Assembly: GCA_900312665.1 (NCBI GenBank)
Contig: ONZQ02000005.1
Coordinates: forward strand, 1,963,077-2,027,076
From: Cephalotrichum gorgonifer
Taxonomy: Eukaryota; Ascomycota; Sordariomycetes; Microascales; Microascaceae
Reading direction: 5' to 3'
Length of the DNA: 64,000 bases
Shown in pieces: positions 34,964 to 46,694 of the stretch. Each line of letters opens with the position of its first letter. The stretch's first letter is position 1. The position numbers were made by a program, and so were the translations under genes. The notes under the pieces were generated by a model. The model ran no database searches. It saw nothing but the letters and a program-made list of their open reading frames with translations, and was not told the DNA's origin.

Positions 34964-36583
34964 TCAGAGATACCGCTGGACCTTGTCAATGCTTTGTCTC
35001 AAAGACAGTATATTCCGGAACCCTGGCCCTACCGCTGACCCAGTCCCGATGCTCCCTAGCACGGCATCCAGCAAGGCTTCAAACTCATGGCCGCCCAGCA
35101 GCCCGGCGCCCCGGTCATGATCCCGCCCCATCCGCCTTTCACCTCCAAAAACACGATACCGGACTGGTAATCCAAGGGCGCCGTCGATGGTTTCAAAGTG
35201 GTGCTCAACCACCTGGATAAGCATCTTGATCTGCAGCCCGCCGTGTTGAATCGTGAAGCCGGCGACGCGGAGGTCGGGCACAGTCTGTAGGGACGAGACT
35301 GACGAGGGGGGTATGTGTGATAGGGAGACGACTAGGTGTCGGAATAGGGCCTCGTAGATGGCGACGAGGTGGAGGTAGGTGGAGAGGAGGCTCATCGCAG
35401 TAGTGAGCTCTGGGGTGGTATTGGTGGGGATAGTTAAGGGCGTGAGGGTTCTAGGTGCTGGAGTCATGGCCGATGAAGGGGGGGTGAATGGGGAACCGAG
35501 TGTAGTGGCTTGCAATGGGACCAGATGAGAAGGCCAGGGGGAGTGTCTGCTCGGCGGTGGGGAGCTTTGGCGGCGAGGCCGAGAGGAATGCCCTGTGCTG
35601 TGTGATGCAGCCGAAGCTGGATTGAATTGATGTAGGATGGAGAGGAATTCCGAGGTGTTGTGCAGCAGCTCGCCCAGTGGATTCAACTGAGCAGGTTCTT
35701 GAGGTGCATATGCAGGGGTAGTGTGGGTGCCGCCTGGGCAGATAATGGTCGCCAGGATATCCTCCCAGGACCTGGTTTTGAAAAAGGAAAGTTGGTTAGA
35801 CAGAATCAAGTTTATTCTGTAAAGCTGATGGCCGACATCTGACGTGACATATGGAGCTGTCGTAGGCTGATGATCCCCAGTGTAAGGAGGTGGTGATGAT
35901 CTTAGGCACGCAACTTCGTCGTCTTCAGCCGATGTGGGTAATGTACTGGCGCTAGGCCCAGATAGGTTCCAGGAGGTTTCGAGCCAGTCGAAGGACCCCT
36001 GGCGGTGGAGGACGTGTGATGTCGAGAGGGCGTCGGGTAAGCCTGGAGAGTGGCCGAGCTCGCCCTGAGAAAACGCAGGTCTCGAGAAGTCGGTGTCGCC
36101 CGCGAACATCCAGTCCAGAGAAGGCATATCGGCATCGTCGATATCTAGCGGTGCCAAACCGGCAGCGTTGTTAAGATGGTGCAGCCGTGGCATGGAAGTC
36201 GGTGTGGCCTCCGATCTAGCGTGGGTGTGGGAGTCCGGCGTAGCTGGGGCATATCCCCCACCCATCAACGGTGATCTCCCAGTCATCTCCTCTATCTCTC
36301 CTCTGTGAAGCTGTCCAGCCATCTCTACCGTGGCCGTACGCGCAACACTGGTGTGTTCGGCAGGCGGAGTGGCTCGAACGGGGCGGCCGGGGGGCTTCGG
36401 AGCGCTAGTCGCACATGGGGTGCCAGCGCGCGTGCAGCGCCTGCAAGCGGCAACGTCATTCGTGTCGCGCAGGCAGCGGAGCTTCTGGTTTCGGCACCTG
36501 TCGCAGGCGGATCGTCTCAGGGAAGAACGGACGTGACGCCGGTCCATGCCAGACACCAACATCATGGGTAGGCCCTTCGTCAC
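34964..36583 (-). CDS. Zn2Cys6 transcription factor, cluster regulator
   Basis: Open frame of 539 residues without a required intron. Near the N-terminus is a complete binuclear zinc cluster: Cys27, 30, 37, 47, 50 and 57 in CDRCRNQKLRC...CRRC...C, followed by a basic, proline-rich linker. The middle is Ser/Pro/Thr-rich; a conserved-looking segment HLVAIYEALFRHLV lies in the C-terminal third, reminiscent of the AflR-type C-terminal domain. It should act in the nucleus and bind CGG-containing sites. Its place between the P450 and the exporter makes it the likely pathway regulator. The first ATG (36583) was used; a second in-frame ATG at 36547, twelve codons on, would leave the zinc cluster intact. 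Confidence 0.88.
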   Translation of the reverse strand: MTKGLPMMLVSGMDRRHVRSSLRRSACDRCRNQKLRCLRDTNDVAACRRCTRAGTPCATSAPKPPGRPVRATPPAEHTSVARTATVEMAGQLHRGEIEEMTGRSPLMGGGYAPATPDSHTHARSEATPTSMPRLHHLNNAAGLAPLDIDDADMPSLDWMFAGDTDFSRPAFSQGELGHSPGLPDALSTSHVLHRQGSFDWLETSWNLSGPSASTLPTSAEDDEVACLRSSPPPYTGDHQPTTAPYVTSDVGHQLYRINLILSNQLSFFKTRSWEDILATIICPGGTHTTPAYAPQEPAQLNPLGELLHNTSEFLSILHQFNPASAASHSTGHSSRPRRQSSPPPSRHSPWPSHLVPLQATTLGSPFTPPSSAMTPAPRTLTPLTIPTNTTPELTTAMSLLSTYLHLVAIYEALFRHLVVSLSHIPPSSVSSLQTVPDLRVAGFTIQHGGLQIKMLIQVVEHHFETIDGALGLPVRYRVFGGERRMGRDHDRGAGLLGGHEFEALLDAVLGSIGTGSAVGPGFRNILSLRQSIDKVQRYL

Positions 36584-37534
36584 ATCGGACGTGGTTGAAT
36601 ATTGTTTTTCGGCGATAAGGTAGCGTGACGTCGGGCGTGTATATTCCCAAAGGATTCCATCCGATTAAACATCCGAGTCTTCGCAGGGATTTGGTCATAA
36701 TTTAACACGAGCTGTGGCAGAACGCCCCGGGTCCGGCCCGTTTATCCCCCCTTTTTGCCTACCGTGCCGCCCTCCTCCGAGTGATCGTTTGCCGGCCAGT
36801 AGACCAATTCCGCTACATTGCCCCGGTGCAGAGTCACTCCGTCCCGCTGGTTGGCTTACACGGCCACGTAGCCACAGGGCCAAGCTTACACACCGCTGAA
36901 TGTGGTGCCAAGTATGCCTCACCACGCCTTACTGGCGCAAGTCAGCCTCCAGCCCTGACGAAGATCGTGCTAAATCGGGGGAGGATCTTCAGCGATCGGC
37001 GGAGAGTATTCGACCAATGACCTTGGGGCCAGGGTGTTCGTATTCTCGTTTCTACATGGATAGCGGGGCGAGAGATGCAGGTCTCGGAGCTCGGGGCCAT
37101 CCGCGCGTAAGCCATTAAAGCTTAATTCAATTTACCGTGACCATATGTAGCCGCTTATCCCATAAAGGCCAAATCTGAGCATACATCTGGGTACAAGTAC
37201 TTGTGTGCGACGTGGGCACGTAATTGCAGGTGGAAGTGACTGCGGCGGTGCTACTTGTACAGCCCGTCTCGATCGGCGCCCGTTTTCGTGCGGGGATGAG
37301 ATTGGGGTGAGATTATCCAGCTGGCCGTTATTTGATGGTTCGTCCTTCTCTTTCGCTCAAAATAGGATTCCACCTAATACCCTACTACCTTACCCCCGAC
37401 TCTTATCCCAAAACCTTCGTTGCATCTGCCAGCGCCCCCCTTTCCCAACCCAACCCAAACGGCCCAAGTCGTCCTAGCCAATCCCTACGTTCAGCAGCCC
37501 CGAATACAACGAACAGCCAGCTGTGCCCGCAATC
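36584..37534. promoter_or_regulatory. Divergent promoter of regulator and exporter
   Basis: About 950 bp between the regulator (minus) and the exporter (plus). Two direct TCCGA blocks occur at about 36660 and 36672. The TCGGAAGGTT motif of the PKS/P450 promoter was not found here by eye. Confidence 0.45.
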
Positions 37535-39596
37535 ATGAGCGACCAGCCAGAGCGCAACGAGAAGCCCCTCAGCGTATCCGGCGCAGAGAGCTCCGAGGGC
37601 AGGAAAGTGGTGTCGGAAAAGACCGACGCCGCCCCAAAGTTCGAAAAGGGTCCTCGATTCTGGGCTATTATAGCTACGCTCTGTGTAGTCGGTCTGCTGA
37701 GCTCCCTGGAGAACACCGTGGTGACCACCTCGCTGCCCTTCATCGTCACCCAGCTCGGCCTCGGGGAGAACTACATCTGGGTTACCAACATCTTTTTTCT
37801 AACCAGGTATACTCCCTTCCATCTCCTTGCCTCTCTCCCCCCTTCTCTTTCCCCCTCTCTCCGCCCCCAACCCCCTTTTCCCTCTCCGCCTCCTCTCCCT
37901 GCCCAAACTTCTTATCTGAGACATCTCATCATATCCGAGACATACGGTTATACTAATCCCCCCGTGCTTACAGCACCGTTGTGCAACCCTTCTTTGGACA
38001 GCTAGCGAATATCTTTGGCCGGAGATATGTCTGCCTGGCGGTTATCGCGCTCTTCACCCTGGGAAGCGGGATCGCGGGTGGCGCGAGGAACGGAGCTACA
38101 CTCATTGCTGGCCGAGCCGTCCAGGGCATGGGGAGCGGCGGAATCAATATGATCGTCGACGTGATTGTCTCTGACCTCGTTCCCTTGCGAGAGAGAGGGA
38201 ACTACATGGCTATTATTCTCATCGTCTACTTCGTTGGCACTGCCATCGGACCTTACGTTGGAGGGGCCATCGTTGAGTCGACAAGCTGGCGCTGGGTATT
38301 TTACATCAATCTACCGGTGGGTGCCTCTCGGCCTTTTCCCAGCTATGATATGTGGTCGGTATCCGATGCATGTTAGCTAACTTATTCGCTACAAGATCGG
38401 TGGCGTATGTATGATCATGATCCTTCTGTTCCTCCAGGTCAAATACAACAAGGAGATGACCTTTGCACAAAAGATGCGCCGCATCGATTACCTCGGTAAC
38501 ATCCTACTCGTCGCAGCCACTGTCTCCGTCCTCTTCGCCATGAGCTACGGAGGTACCCGCTATCCATGGTCATCCTGGAGAGTCATCCTCCCGCTGGTCC
38601 TCGGTCTACTTGGCCTGGGCGTCCTCCCGCTTGTCGAGACTTCCAAGTTTGTGAAGGAGCCCGTGGTGCCTCCCAGGCTATTCGCAAACAGGACATCCGC
38701 GACAGTCTTCGCCATTACCTTCCTGAACTCGGCTCTTCTCTACTGGATGCTCTTCTTCCTACCCGTTTACTTCCAGGCCGTCCTGGGCAGCTCCCCCGCC
38801 CGCGCCGGAGTGCAATTGCTCCCTTCTATTACGATTGCTATCCCTTTCGCGATAGTGGCGGTGGTTTTACTAACCAAGTTTGGAAAATACAAGCCGCTCC
38901 ACTTCTTCGGCTTTGCCCTTAACACTATCGGCCTCGGTCTCGCCTCGCTACTTGATGAGAAGAGTAGCGCTGCCGAGTGGGTAATGTACCAGGTGATAGC
39001 GGCCGGCGGCTCGGGTTTCGTCCTTAATACGCTCCTCCCGGCGTGCCAGACGCCGCTTCAAGAGAGCGACCAGGCAGCCGCTACAGCCACATGGTCATTT
39101 GTCCGCTCCTTTGGCAGCATCTGGGGTGTAGCCATTGTATGAAACAGCACCCCTTCCATCAATCATACACCCCTCTCTTACTGCCTATACTAACCAGGAT
39201 GTACTCTAGCCCGCTGCCATTTTCAATAACTACTTTGATAAGCTGTCGACCCGCATCTCAGACCAGGAAGTGGCCGCTCATTTCCGCAACGGTAAGGCGT
39301 ACGAATCTGCTAGCGCCAATCTCATTGACTCGTTCCCCGAGCCCGTCAAACAGGAGCTCGTCGGCGTCTATGTGGAGAGCTTGAAGTATGTGTGGCGTAT
39401 GTCTGTCATTTTTGCAGGTATATGTTTTTTGCTTGTCTTCCTTGAGAAGCAGATCAAGATGCGGACTGAGCTCGACACTGAGTTTGGGCTTGAGGACAAG
39501 AAGGAGAAGAAAAAGGATCCTGAGTCAGGCGAGAAGGCTATGACTGAGGAGACGGATAAGGTGCCGGCCGAAGAGACCATAACTGAGCAGCCGTAG
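37535..39596 (+). CDS. MFS exporter of the cluster, DHA2 type
   Basis: Predicted 580-residue transporter from four exons: 37535-37806, 37974-38316, 38396-39136, 39210-39596. After a charged N-tail come the first helix with LSSLENTVVTTSLPFI (motif D1-like, Glu in place of Asp), FGQLANIFGRRY (motif A), RAVQGMGSGGI (motif B) and VGTAIGPYVGGAIV (motif C), then further helices and a charged C-tail with KEKKKDPESGEK. This matches fungal DHA2 exporters tied to secondary metabolite clusters. It probably exports the PKS-NRPS product and gives self-protection. It is divergently placed from the regulator. Confidence 0.92.
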
Positions 39597-39714
39597 AAGG
39601 TTGGAAACGATTAAACCACAAGAGAGAGCAAAAACACGACGGTCCAGGGAGTATTGGTGGAATAAGACAGCTTTTGTATCCTTCATTTGTCATAATTAGA
39701 GTTTCGATAATGTA

Positions 39715-41019
39715 TTAAGAGTCTGCGATCCTTACAACAAGCTTCCGGCCTCTGACCTCGCCGTTCCTCAACATGTGGAGTCCTTCGATGATAGCCCCCC
39801 AGCCACGGCCCACTTCCTGCAGGGGATGGGCCTCGATCAACCCCTTGTCCAGCAACTCCTGCATCTCTCCCGCCCACCGAATGGTTACCTTCAGCTTCTC
39901 CTCGCTCGCCGGCCGGGAGTACACCGTCTCCTTCTCTCCGAGCAACACGCGATTACCCCACATTTCGTAGCCGAGCACCACCTCGACCCTGACAGCGCGC
40001 CGGGTACGCCATGCCTCGTCAAACGCCTCGAGACAGGCGTACCGGCCGCCAGTCCGGCCCAGTGCGCCGAAACAAACTGCTGCCGAATCCGCGTCCGTGA
40101 TGCAGTCGAGAGCGTGTCGCAGGGGCCCGAGAGGTGCAGCAAGAGACTTGATTGTATCCGCGCAGGTTGGCGAGGTGTATGTGGCTGTGCGGATGGCTCC
40201 GTAGCTCTTAGCGAGAGCAGAGGAAGCTTCAGATGCTGTGGCGATGGGGGCATAGCCGGACCTGTGAGTGGTTAGAACAGATGGAAGTCCTTTCGAACGA
40301 AGGGAGAGGAGCAACTCCCCAGTGATACTCGCAACTGACGACTACCAATAACAAGAGAAATAATTCCAATAGTAGAGGAGGAAGGACTAAAATTCAGCCC
40401 CTGGAAAGAATCGAACCTACAATTTCAACAGCTGACAGGCCATGGTACCCGTAGCAGTCCCAGCTCCGTACACAAGCACGGGAGACTGCTTCTCCGCCGG
40501 CGAACCGGGCCGGCTCGTCAGCGCAAGGGCCTCCGAGCACCATAGCGCGAGGCCTACCGTGCCCCAGCCGATGCCCCCCAGCGCCGCGGCCTGCAGATCG
40601 CTCCACGAGTCTGGCACTCGCAGCAGCAGGCGGGCATCGGCCACGACGTACTCGGCGAAGGCGCCGTTGTGCGGGTCCTCGGGGTTGTAGCCGTAGACTG
40701 CGCCGCAGACCCGAGTGCCAAGTGCGAAGGGCTGACCGCCACCTTCGCGCTGCGACACGACAGTGCCGCAGAAGTCACAGCCTGTAGTGGCCCCCGGCAT
40801 AGGGAAGTGTGTTGTCATCTTGTGGTCTGTGGGGTTCAGAGCCACGGCGAGGACGCGCACGAGGACGTGATTGGGCGAGCGGATGGTGGGCACGAGCGAC
40901 GCATGGGAGACGGTCAGGGGGAGAAGGGTCCCTGATACATCTAGAGTCTGGACTATGGCTGTCTGCGTCGTGTTGATCGGGCCGCCGGACGTGGCCGGTG
41001 AGGAAGTAGCAGTCGTCAT
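39715..41019 (-). CDS. Trans-acting enoyl reductase (zinc-free MDR family)
   Basis: Predicted 381-residue medium-chain reductase from two exons, 41019-40421 and 40261-39715, split by a 159-bp intron. It has the family start VLVRVLAVALNPTDHKM, GATTGCDFCGTVV, the NADPH motif VLVYGAGTATGTMACQLLK, and a C-terminal GxxxEGLHMLRNGEVRGRKLVVRI. This pattern is that of LovC-like enoyl reductases that work in trans with highly reducing PKSs and PKS-NRPSs whose own ER domain is dead. The megasynthase here lacks a recognisable ER cofactor site, so the two should work together and set the saturation of the chain. Catalytic zinc ligands are absent, as usual in this group. Confidence 0.92.
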
Positions 41020-42767
41020 GATGTCTTTGGTCTCTTGTCTGTCTTACGGAGATCATCGGCGTAAGCTGGAAAGAGCTAAATCAAGTATGCATTCCGTTCT
41101 GTGAGGTGGCAGCGAATAGAGGCCAGAAATAGTTTCTCAGCTATAGAGCTGACCCGGCTCTTGCCTGCATAGCCATATCTACCTGTCCCGGCCAGTTTCT
41201 CGTATATGCCGGTTATCTTATCTCTCTGTACCCGGATTGGGTAAACGAGGGGGGCGGGTAGGAAAAAAAGGGGGAGAAATGGGGGGGAAATTCATTCCCG
41301 AAGGATTAACAAGATGCAGCAGCTCAGGGACTCGGTTGGGCTGCAAGCTCAGCCACAAACCCCCCGAACCCTCCGACCACGGGTTATTGCCGAACAAATG
41401 CCCGAGCGCTAGCGCCAATGTAGTAAATCGCACGCATCGTATCTGTTGTGCAACCCCAGCCAGCGTAAGCTCGGAGTAAACATCAGCCCTACCGACCCCA
41501 ACACATCTCTTCCGCCGCCAAGGGCGGGAATACCCCAGGCATGTGAGGCACATGTCACCCAACGACGTTCGTTCGCTAGAGGAGAGAACGGCGAGCAGGA
41601 GGAACTTTGAGATCCGCCATTTCGGTCACCGAGGGGCCGCTTCCCCACCAATCCAGTCAGTTTCTCCAAGGTACGCATGCCCAGACAGCGAAGGTTGGCT
41701 TATACGTTTGCCCTTTACCGAGCACTGGACCATCACGTCTGCAGCTCCCTTCTTGTGGCGACCCATTATTCGTCTGCCAATTGATCATATCACAGTCAAC
41801 TCGTTTGACAGACCGACGAGATCGGCATAATGGGGAGGAAGGTACACGCGCGGTGGCTCAGGTAGAGCTGGCCATAGAGCTGCGACACCAGGACATGATA
41901 CATTTTGTGGAGGGATGTTGGGCATCAAACTTCTTGTCTCTCTCTCGCTCATTTTGGCAGTCAGGACAGCATCATATACTTGACAATGAGACACCATTAG
42001 CACATACGACCATAGCTCGTGGAAAACTGAGGGTCCCGTCCGCTCCCCTATGCATAAACCACGAAGCGCTAGACTAGTATTTGGGTCGGTGACGACCAGC
42101 GAATCCCTGGTGTTGTATGTTTTCTTTTTTTGTCCCCCTTGACTCCTTGTGGTAGTAGAGACGCGTTGATTATTTTCAGTATTTTGTAGCCGTTCCTCGC
42201 GGGGCATTGGAGTCAGTATCGTGAGACCTCTCCATATCAGTAGTATACATCACATGCACCAACGAAATCAAAACGTCCTCGGGACATACCAAGTCCTCCT
42301 CGCTTACGTCAAGGAAGATGAAATGAGAGATAGAGTCGAATCGGGCGACAGGAATCAATATCCCAACCGCCTTTAGTACTGTAACATTGCTAGACGGAAC
42401 TGGAGGTTCTCCTTAGGTACAGGATATTCCTAGGACGTGGGAGGAAGCGCACACACCTTGGAAACAACTCCAGAATTCAGTTCGAGTATAAAGTTCAAGT
42501 TTGTATTGCTAGTCAAACGATGGACACTTTCGCTCCGGTGGTGGGTTATCAGAATTGTATACCCTCCACCGGAGCTAAAGGAAAAGAATATGTAAAGTAC
42601 AAGCGTAGTATAGTAGAGGCCGCATAAGTGTATCGAACCGAAAGCGCCCCTTCCCGCCACCTGGCCACTGGTTAGAGAGCTAGGTTTTAGTAAGAATTGA
42701 AAATCTCATCTCCTGGGGACCCCTCTGGACCGACTCCGGTATGACTACCAGTTGAGCTAGGGAGTAT
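41020..42767. other. Gene-poor spacer at the right edge of the cluster
   Basis: About 1.75 kb with no convincing gene. It has a G-rich block at 41249-41287 and an antisense frame at 42176-42358 that looks protein-like for about 30 residues but has no family signal. The cluster probably ends at 41019 or in this spacer. Confidence 0.5.
41249..41287 (+). other. Potential G-quadruplex
   Basis: Four G tracts of 6, 3, 5 and 7 bases lie within 39 bp, about 230 bp upstream of the enoyl reductase start and on the strand opposite to its coding strand. The tract spacing would allow a quadruplex; no evidence of use. Confidence 0.5.
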
Positions 42768-44287
42768 CTACTCCTTCGGCTTGCAGAAACCACCCATGAT
42801 CTTGAAGCTGTAGTCGCAGCCGTCGAAGCAGGCCGAGTCACAGTCGGAGTCATCCTCACAACTGTGGTTCGGGCAGTTGTAGAGCGTTTGGTAATCCATG
42901 CTAAAGAAGCACGTCGGGTACTTGGTCGAGCTGGCAATAGTGCCAGGGTCGGTATTCTCGTCCAAGTTGAGGCCCTTGCACTCCTTGACGTTCTTGTAGA
43001 ATTCGACCATGTCAAATTTGTATTTCTCCCACAGCTTCTTGACCTTCTCCTCCTCCAGGTATGGGTAGTAATCCCCGTCAAGCGGCTTGGATACCGCAAA
43101 ACATTCGCCGTCGATCCAGCTGGCCCCCGGCATGTTGCAGGTGCTTTCGGTTTTATCCTTCGCCATGACGACCACGTTGCCGATCGCAGCCAGGATCATT
43201 CCAACAAGGCCCTGGTTTGTCTGCTGGAGAGTGTCCCTCAAAACCTTGCCCATATCGAGCGACTCGAAACCACCCCCCCAGGCCATAGACATGATAGAGG
43301 TAATAGGGTCCGAATCTACCATCTCGATTCCCATTCCCTTCATCTTGGAAACGACATCAGATAGCGACATGTCGACATCTGTATTCCCGAAGAGGCGGGA
43401 AAGAACTTCTTCCTGTACCCTGTCCATCTCCTTGAATGTATCTCGGAGGTATGATGTTGCGACCTGCGCCACTCCATTGAAGTCGAATGGTGGGGGGATG
43501 GGCGCATTGTTTGCGAAGATGCTCATGATAGCACCAATGAAACCCAGGGCGTCGCCTAATTTACCCGCAGACGGAAGGGACGGGATGTTCTTGACGATCT
43601 TGTCCGAAGCAGACATGGCGCCCGCGGCGTTTCTCAGGGCTTTGGGATCAACGGAGCCCTTCTTATCAGGATTGTAGTCCTGAATGATCTCATTGACGCT
43701 GAGCAAGTCGGTAATGGTCTGGTCCTGGAGGTCTTCGTGGAACCGAGTGAAGAACTGGTTGATGTAGCCGGAGATGAGTCGAACGTAAAAGAAGTTCTTG
43801 TTGTCGAACTCCCTGCAGTCCTTGCTGGGATAGCAATTGCTGCTCTCGATGGTCCCACAGCTGGGCTCTTCCGGCGTGAAGTTGGGACCAATGTACTTCT
43901 TTTCCATCTTGATCAACCAATCCTCTACACCGAAATATAATCAACACTTATAATGACTCCGAGAATAGTGGACTGAAAGCTAAACAGGCACTTACCATCG
44001 CCATTCTTCTTCAAGAATGTTTGCAGGAAATCAACAGACTTGGAATCGGAAAGTAACGTTGTGCCAGTCTTCGGGAGGTCGCAAATCTTGGAATTATCGT
44101 CTTCAGGGGCTGTGGGGCGGGTGGCAGTGTCGGTTTCGAGCGGAAGAGCGATAACATTGTTGTCCTCGGGTACAGTTGGGGGGGTAGCGACGTCTTGCCG
44201 GAGGGATAGTAGGTTCCCGGGGTGATGGATGAGCGCGGCAGAAACCGCGCTGCCCAGGGCCAACAAAGACAAGGCGGGAAGTCGCAT
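42768..44287 (-). CDS. Secreted protein of unknown function, cysteine-rich C-terminus
   Basis: Predicted 482 residues from two exons, 44287-43996 and 43924-42768. A clear signal peptide (MRLPALSLLALGSAVSAAL) opens the protein. The N-terminal 90 residues hold two related PTVPEDNN/PTAPEDDN blocks. The middle has amphipathic helical text and a glycine/alanine-rich hydrophobic stretch (LGDALGFIGAIMSIF), and later GMILAAIGNVVVMAK. The C-terminus is rich in cysteine (NCPNHSCEDDSDCDSACFDGC). I do not recognise a catalytic motif. The helical middle reminds me weakly of C-terminal regions of killer-toxin-like fungal chitinases, but no chitinase domain is present, so this is only a resemblance. It should be secreted. 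Confidence 0.75.
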
Positions 44288-45330
44288 GATGAAACGGAAG
44301 AGGACGCCGAAGAAGTCGGAAAAGATTGAGATAAAAAGCAGGGGGTAGACAAGTACAAATGGACAAGTGTAGAGAGGAGTTTGAGATGGGGCTGAGATGG
44401 GTTTCTGTCTAACTTGCTGGAGACATCATGGCTTATATATACGTTTCCACGGCGTCCAGGAGGCCGATCTAGGATCGTAAGGCTGCGAAGCTGCGTAGAT
44501 ATCAAACCAAGCGCCACTAAGTCATACCAACAAATCGCTACCGAGTGCAGTATTGGGATACCGCCAAAGGCACTACACGCACCCTGTTCGTTACCGAAGC
44601 GCTCTACATACACGTGTTTAACGATGGGGCTTCGACTAGCAGCGTGTCAATATCACCGCACAGCCCACAGCCTGAAGCGGCAAGAAGTCCGTGATAGTAG
44701 CAGCAAATCACATCAACCATCGTCAGAGTGCCCGTCTTAGGCTGCCGTGGACAACACCGCGATCCCCCGTTGGCCACCGAATCGCTCGCCGTCCACGTGT
44801 TTGATTGCGCACCTCGATTGGCATGCTAGACGAGGGGATGAAGAGGATGATGAGGTCCGCGGCCTGGAGCGGCAAGAAGTCCGTGCCGTGTCTAGCAAAG
44901 GACTGAATGTAAGATTCTCCTTGGGGGTGACGCTTACTAGCGCCGCCGATGCACGTCGGTGGTCACTCGGTAAAGAGAGGGAAATAAGTTAGCGCGGCGG
45001 TGCGGATGAACGTATCGATAGGCTGAGGCTGAACCCACCCTAGCAACTATGGAATGCACGCTGAAAGGGGACAAAAGCCCGAAGCGCGCTGAAAATGCTA
45101 ATCATGGGAGCGCGCCTATGTTGCGCAATTTCCCCCGCCCCCCGCGCGCAAGGTTATCGCCCAGACTAGGGCTTAGTAAGATATGCTTCTGTCCGCCTCT
45201 TAAGCCGATAGTCTGCTCGTGGTTTCCTTAGAGGAGCGAGGGGCTAGAAAGTGTAATGGGTTACTCGCTCAGGGGGTAGCTCAGCAGGACACTTACGTAG
45301 GTCATCCAACGATGCCTCCCTACGAGGGGG

Positions 45331-45350
45331 NNNNNNNNNNNNNNNNNNNN
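45331..45350. other. Assembly gap (20 N)
   Basis: Twenty unknown bases, flanked on the left by GGGGG and on the right by GGGGGGGG. Sequencing probably failed in a G homopolymer; the true length is unknown. Confidence 0.98.
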
Positions 45351-45404
45351 GGGGGGGGATGTAAGTCCCTGGGATTCTAGGAGGCGGGAAGTTATCACTT
45401 CGGG

Positions 45405-45600
45405 ATCGTCCTGTTTTGGACGATGGCGGTGGCTTGGTGCATGCATACAAGTAACTATACGAGTTATCGCATTGAAGGGGAGTTTGGGGTGTGGGCTAGT
45501 CCTCTTTAGGACGCTGACGGTGGATCCATGCATGATGCGTCCTCGAAGTTGGGAAACTCTAATACCCACTCCTCTCTTGGACACTGGTGATGAATCCGCG
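45405..45600. repeat. Three degenerate hairpin-containing repeats
   Basis: Similar units start at about 45405, 45499 and 45570. Each has a short inverted repeat of the form TCC-N5/6-GGA followed by a GACGGTGG/GGTGATG-type stretch and ATCC. In the first unit ATCGTCC pairs perfectly with GGACGAT over a 6-base loop. Spacing is irregular. Confidence 0.45.
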
Positions 45601-46694
45601 GCCCGGCTATTAGTATGCTAGGAACCAATCTCAATCTGCCGTCAAAGTCCCAGCCTTGACCACCTGCCAGGTCCTTAGCCTTTCTTACTGGGGACATAAG
45701 GAACTGTGCTGTAAGATAGCAAGTACGCCGGCTTACTATTATCCTAGGTATGAGTCTTGCTATCACATCGACACTGTGAAGGATGTTAGATCCGAGCCAT
45801 CGTGGGTGGGGTCCAAGTCAACGTGTTCCTCAGATGTACGGGAGAAGAAGCTGTAGATAACATGTAGCATAACCTTCTCCATGTCTTATTACTTGAAGTC
45901 TCCGTGATCGATTATGTTGGAATTGCTCGAAAGACCGTGAGCGGACTTCATCACGGACAACCCCAGTTGTAATTCGCTGTACCCGTCACCAACGCATTAA
46001 ACGTAACGCATATGGGCTGGCTGTAGCAGTATAGCCTCCTCGCCTGCGGGGAACAGCAGGACCTCCAGAATTGGCACCAAACCCTTCGACCGCGGAGACC
46101 ACCCCGTCCATATCTGGCTCAACCTGCAAAATTCCGATGACTTCCCGCAATCTTTTACCTACGAAATTTCAATTTTCGCAATGTTCGCATACCTTACCCC
46201 TCTGGCCGAACTTACGAACTGCCAGCGCCATTCTGGACCAAAAGCCACGTATTCATCTCGATTACCCACATCCGCTATAAGGGACCCTTAAGCGGAGGGA
46301 ATTCCAGGCTCAAATTGTGAATTGCGGGGGATGGGCATACCGAGAGAGGAAAGGAGGGGGCGGGTACAATAATAACGGGACCATCCGCTCCACCCCCAAG
46401 CGTAACCCTGGATCAAAGAAGCTTAAATTTAATATACCCTAAATTATAGAGGTTTATTACGTGCCGATTGTATCCGTTGGGGTGGAACCAAACGACGAGA
46501 CCTCAAGAAATCAGGCTAAAACGCCCAATGAGAGCCGCCACGCCAGAATGAACCGCACCCGCACGGAGTTTTTGGATCGTATTCCGGACACGGGTTGGTA
46601 CAGGTAGCCTTACTATATAGCTAGGACATATAAATTGGAATTGAGGCCTGTGGAATATCGCGAACTATTTCCTACACCAGAGGTAATGGTGCCA

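Larger units (their letters stand above)
44288..46694. other. Gene-poor, repeat-bearing region with assembly gap
   Basis: About 2.4 kb without a supportable gene. It includes a diverged direct repeat (about 44588-44885), a 20-N gap inside a G run, and three degenerate hairpin-containing units (45405-45600). An A/T-rich part lies at about 46420-46460. This has the look of decayed repeats. Confidence 0.55.

Noticed and set aside
40403..40420. B-box-like sequence in the enoyl reductase intron
   Set aside because: No A box or cloverleaf can be drawn around it, so it is not a tRNA gene.
42176..42358. Short protein-like minus frame in the spacer
   Set aside because: Only about 30 residues look coding, with no start, splice partners or family signal.
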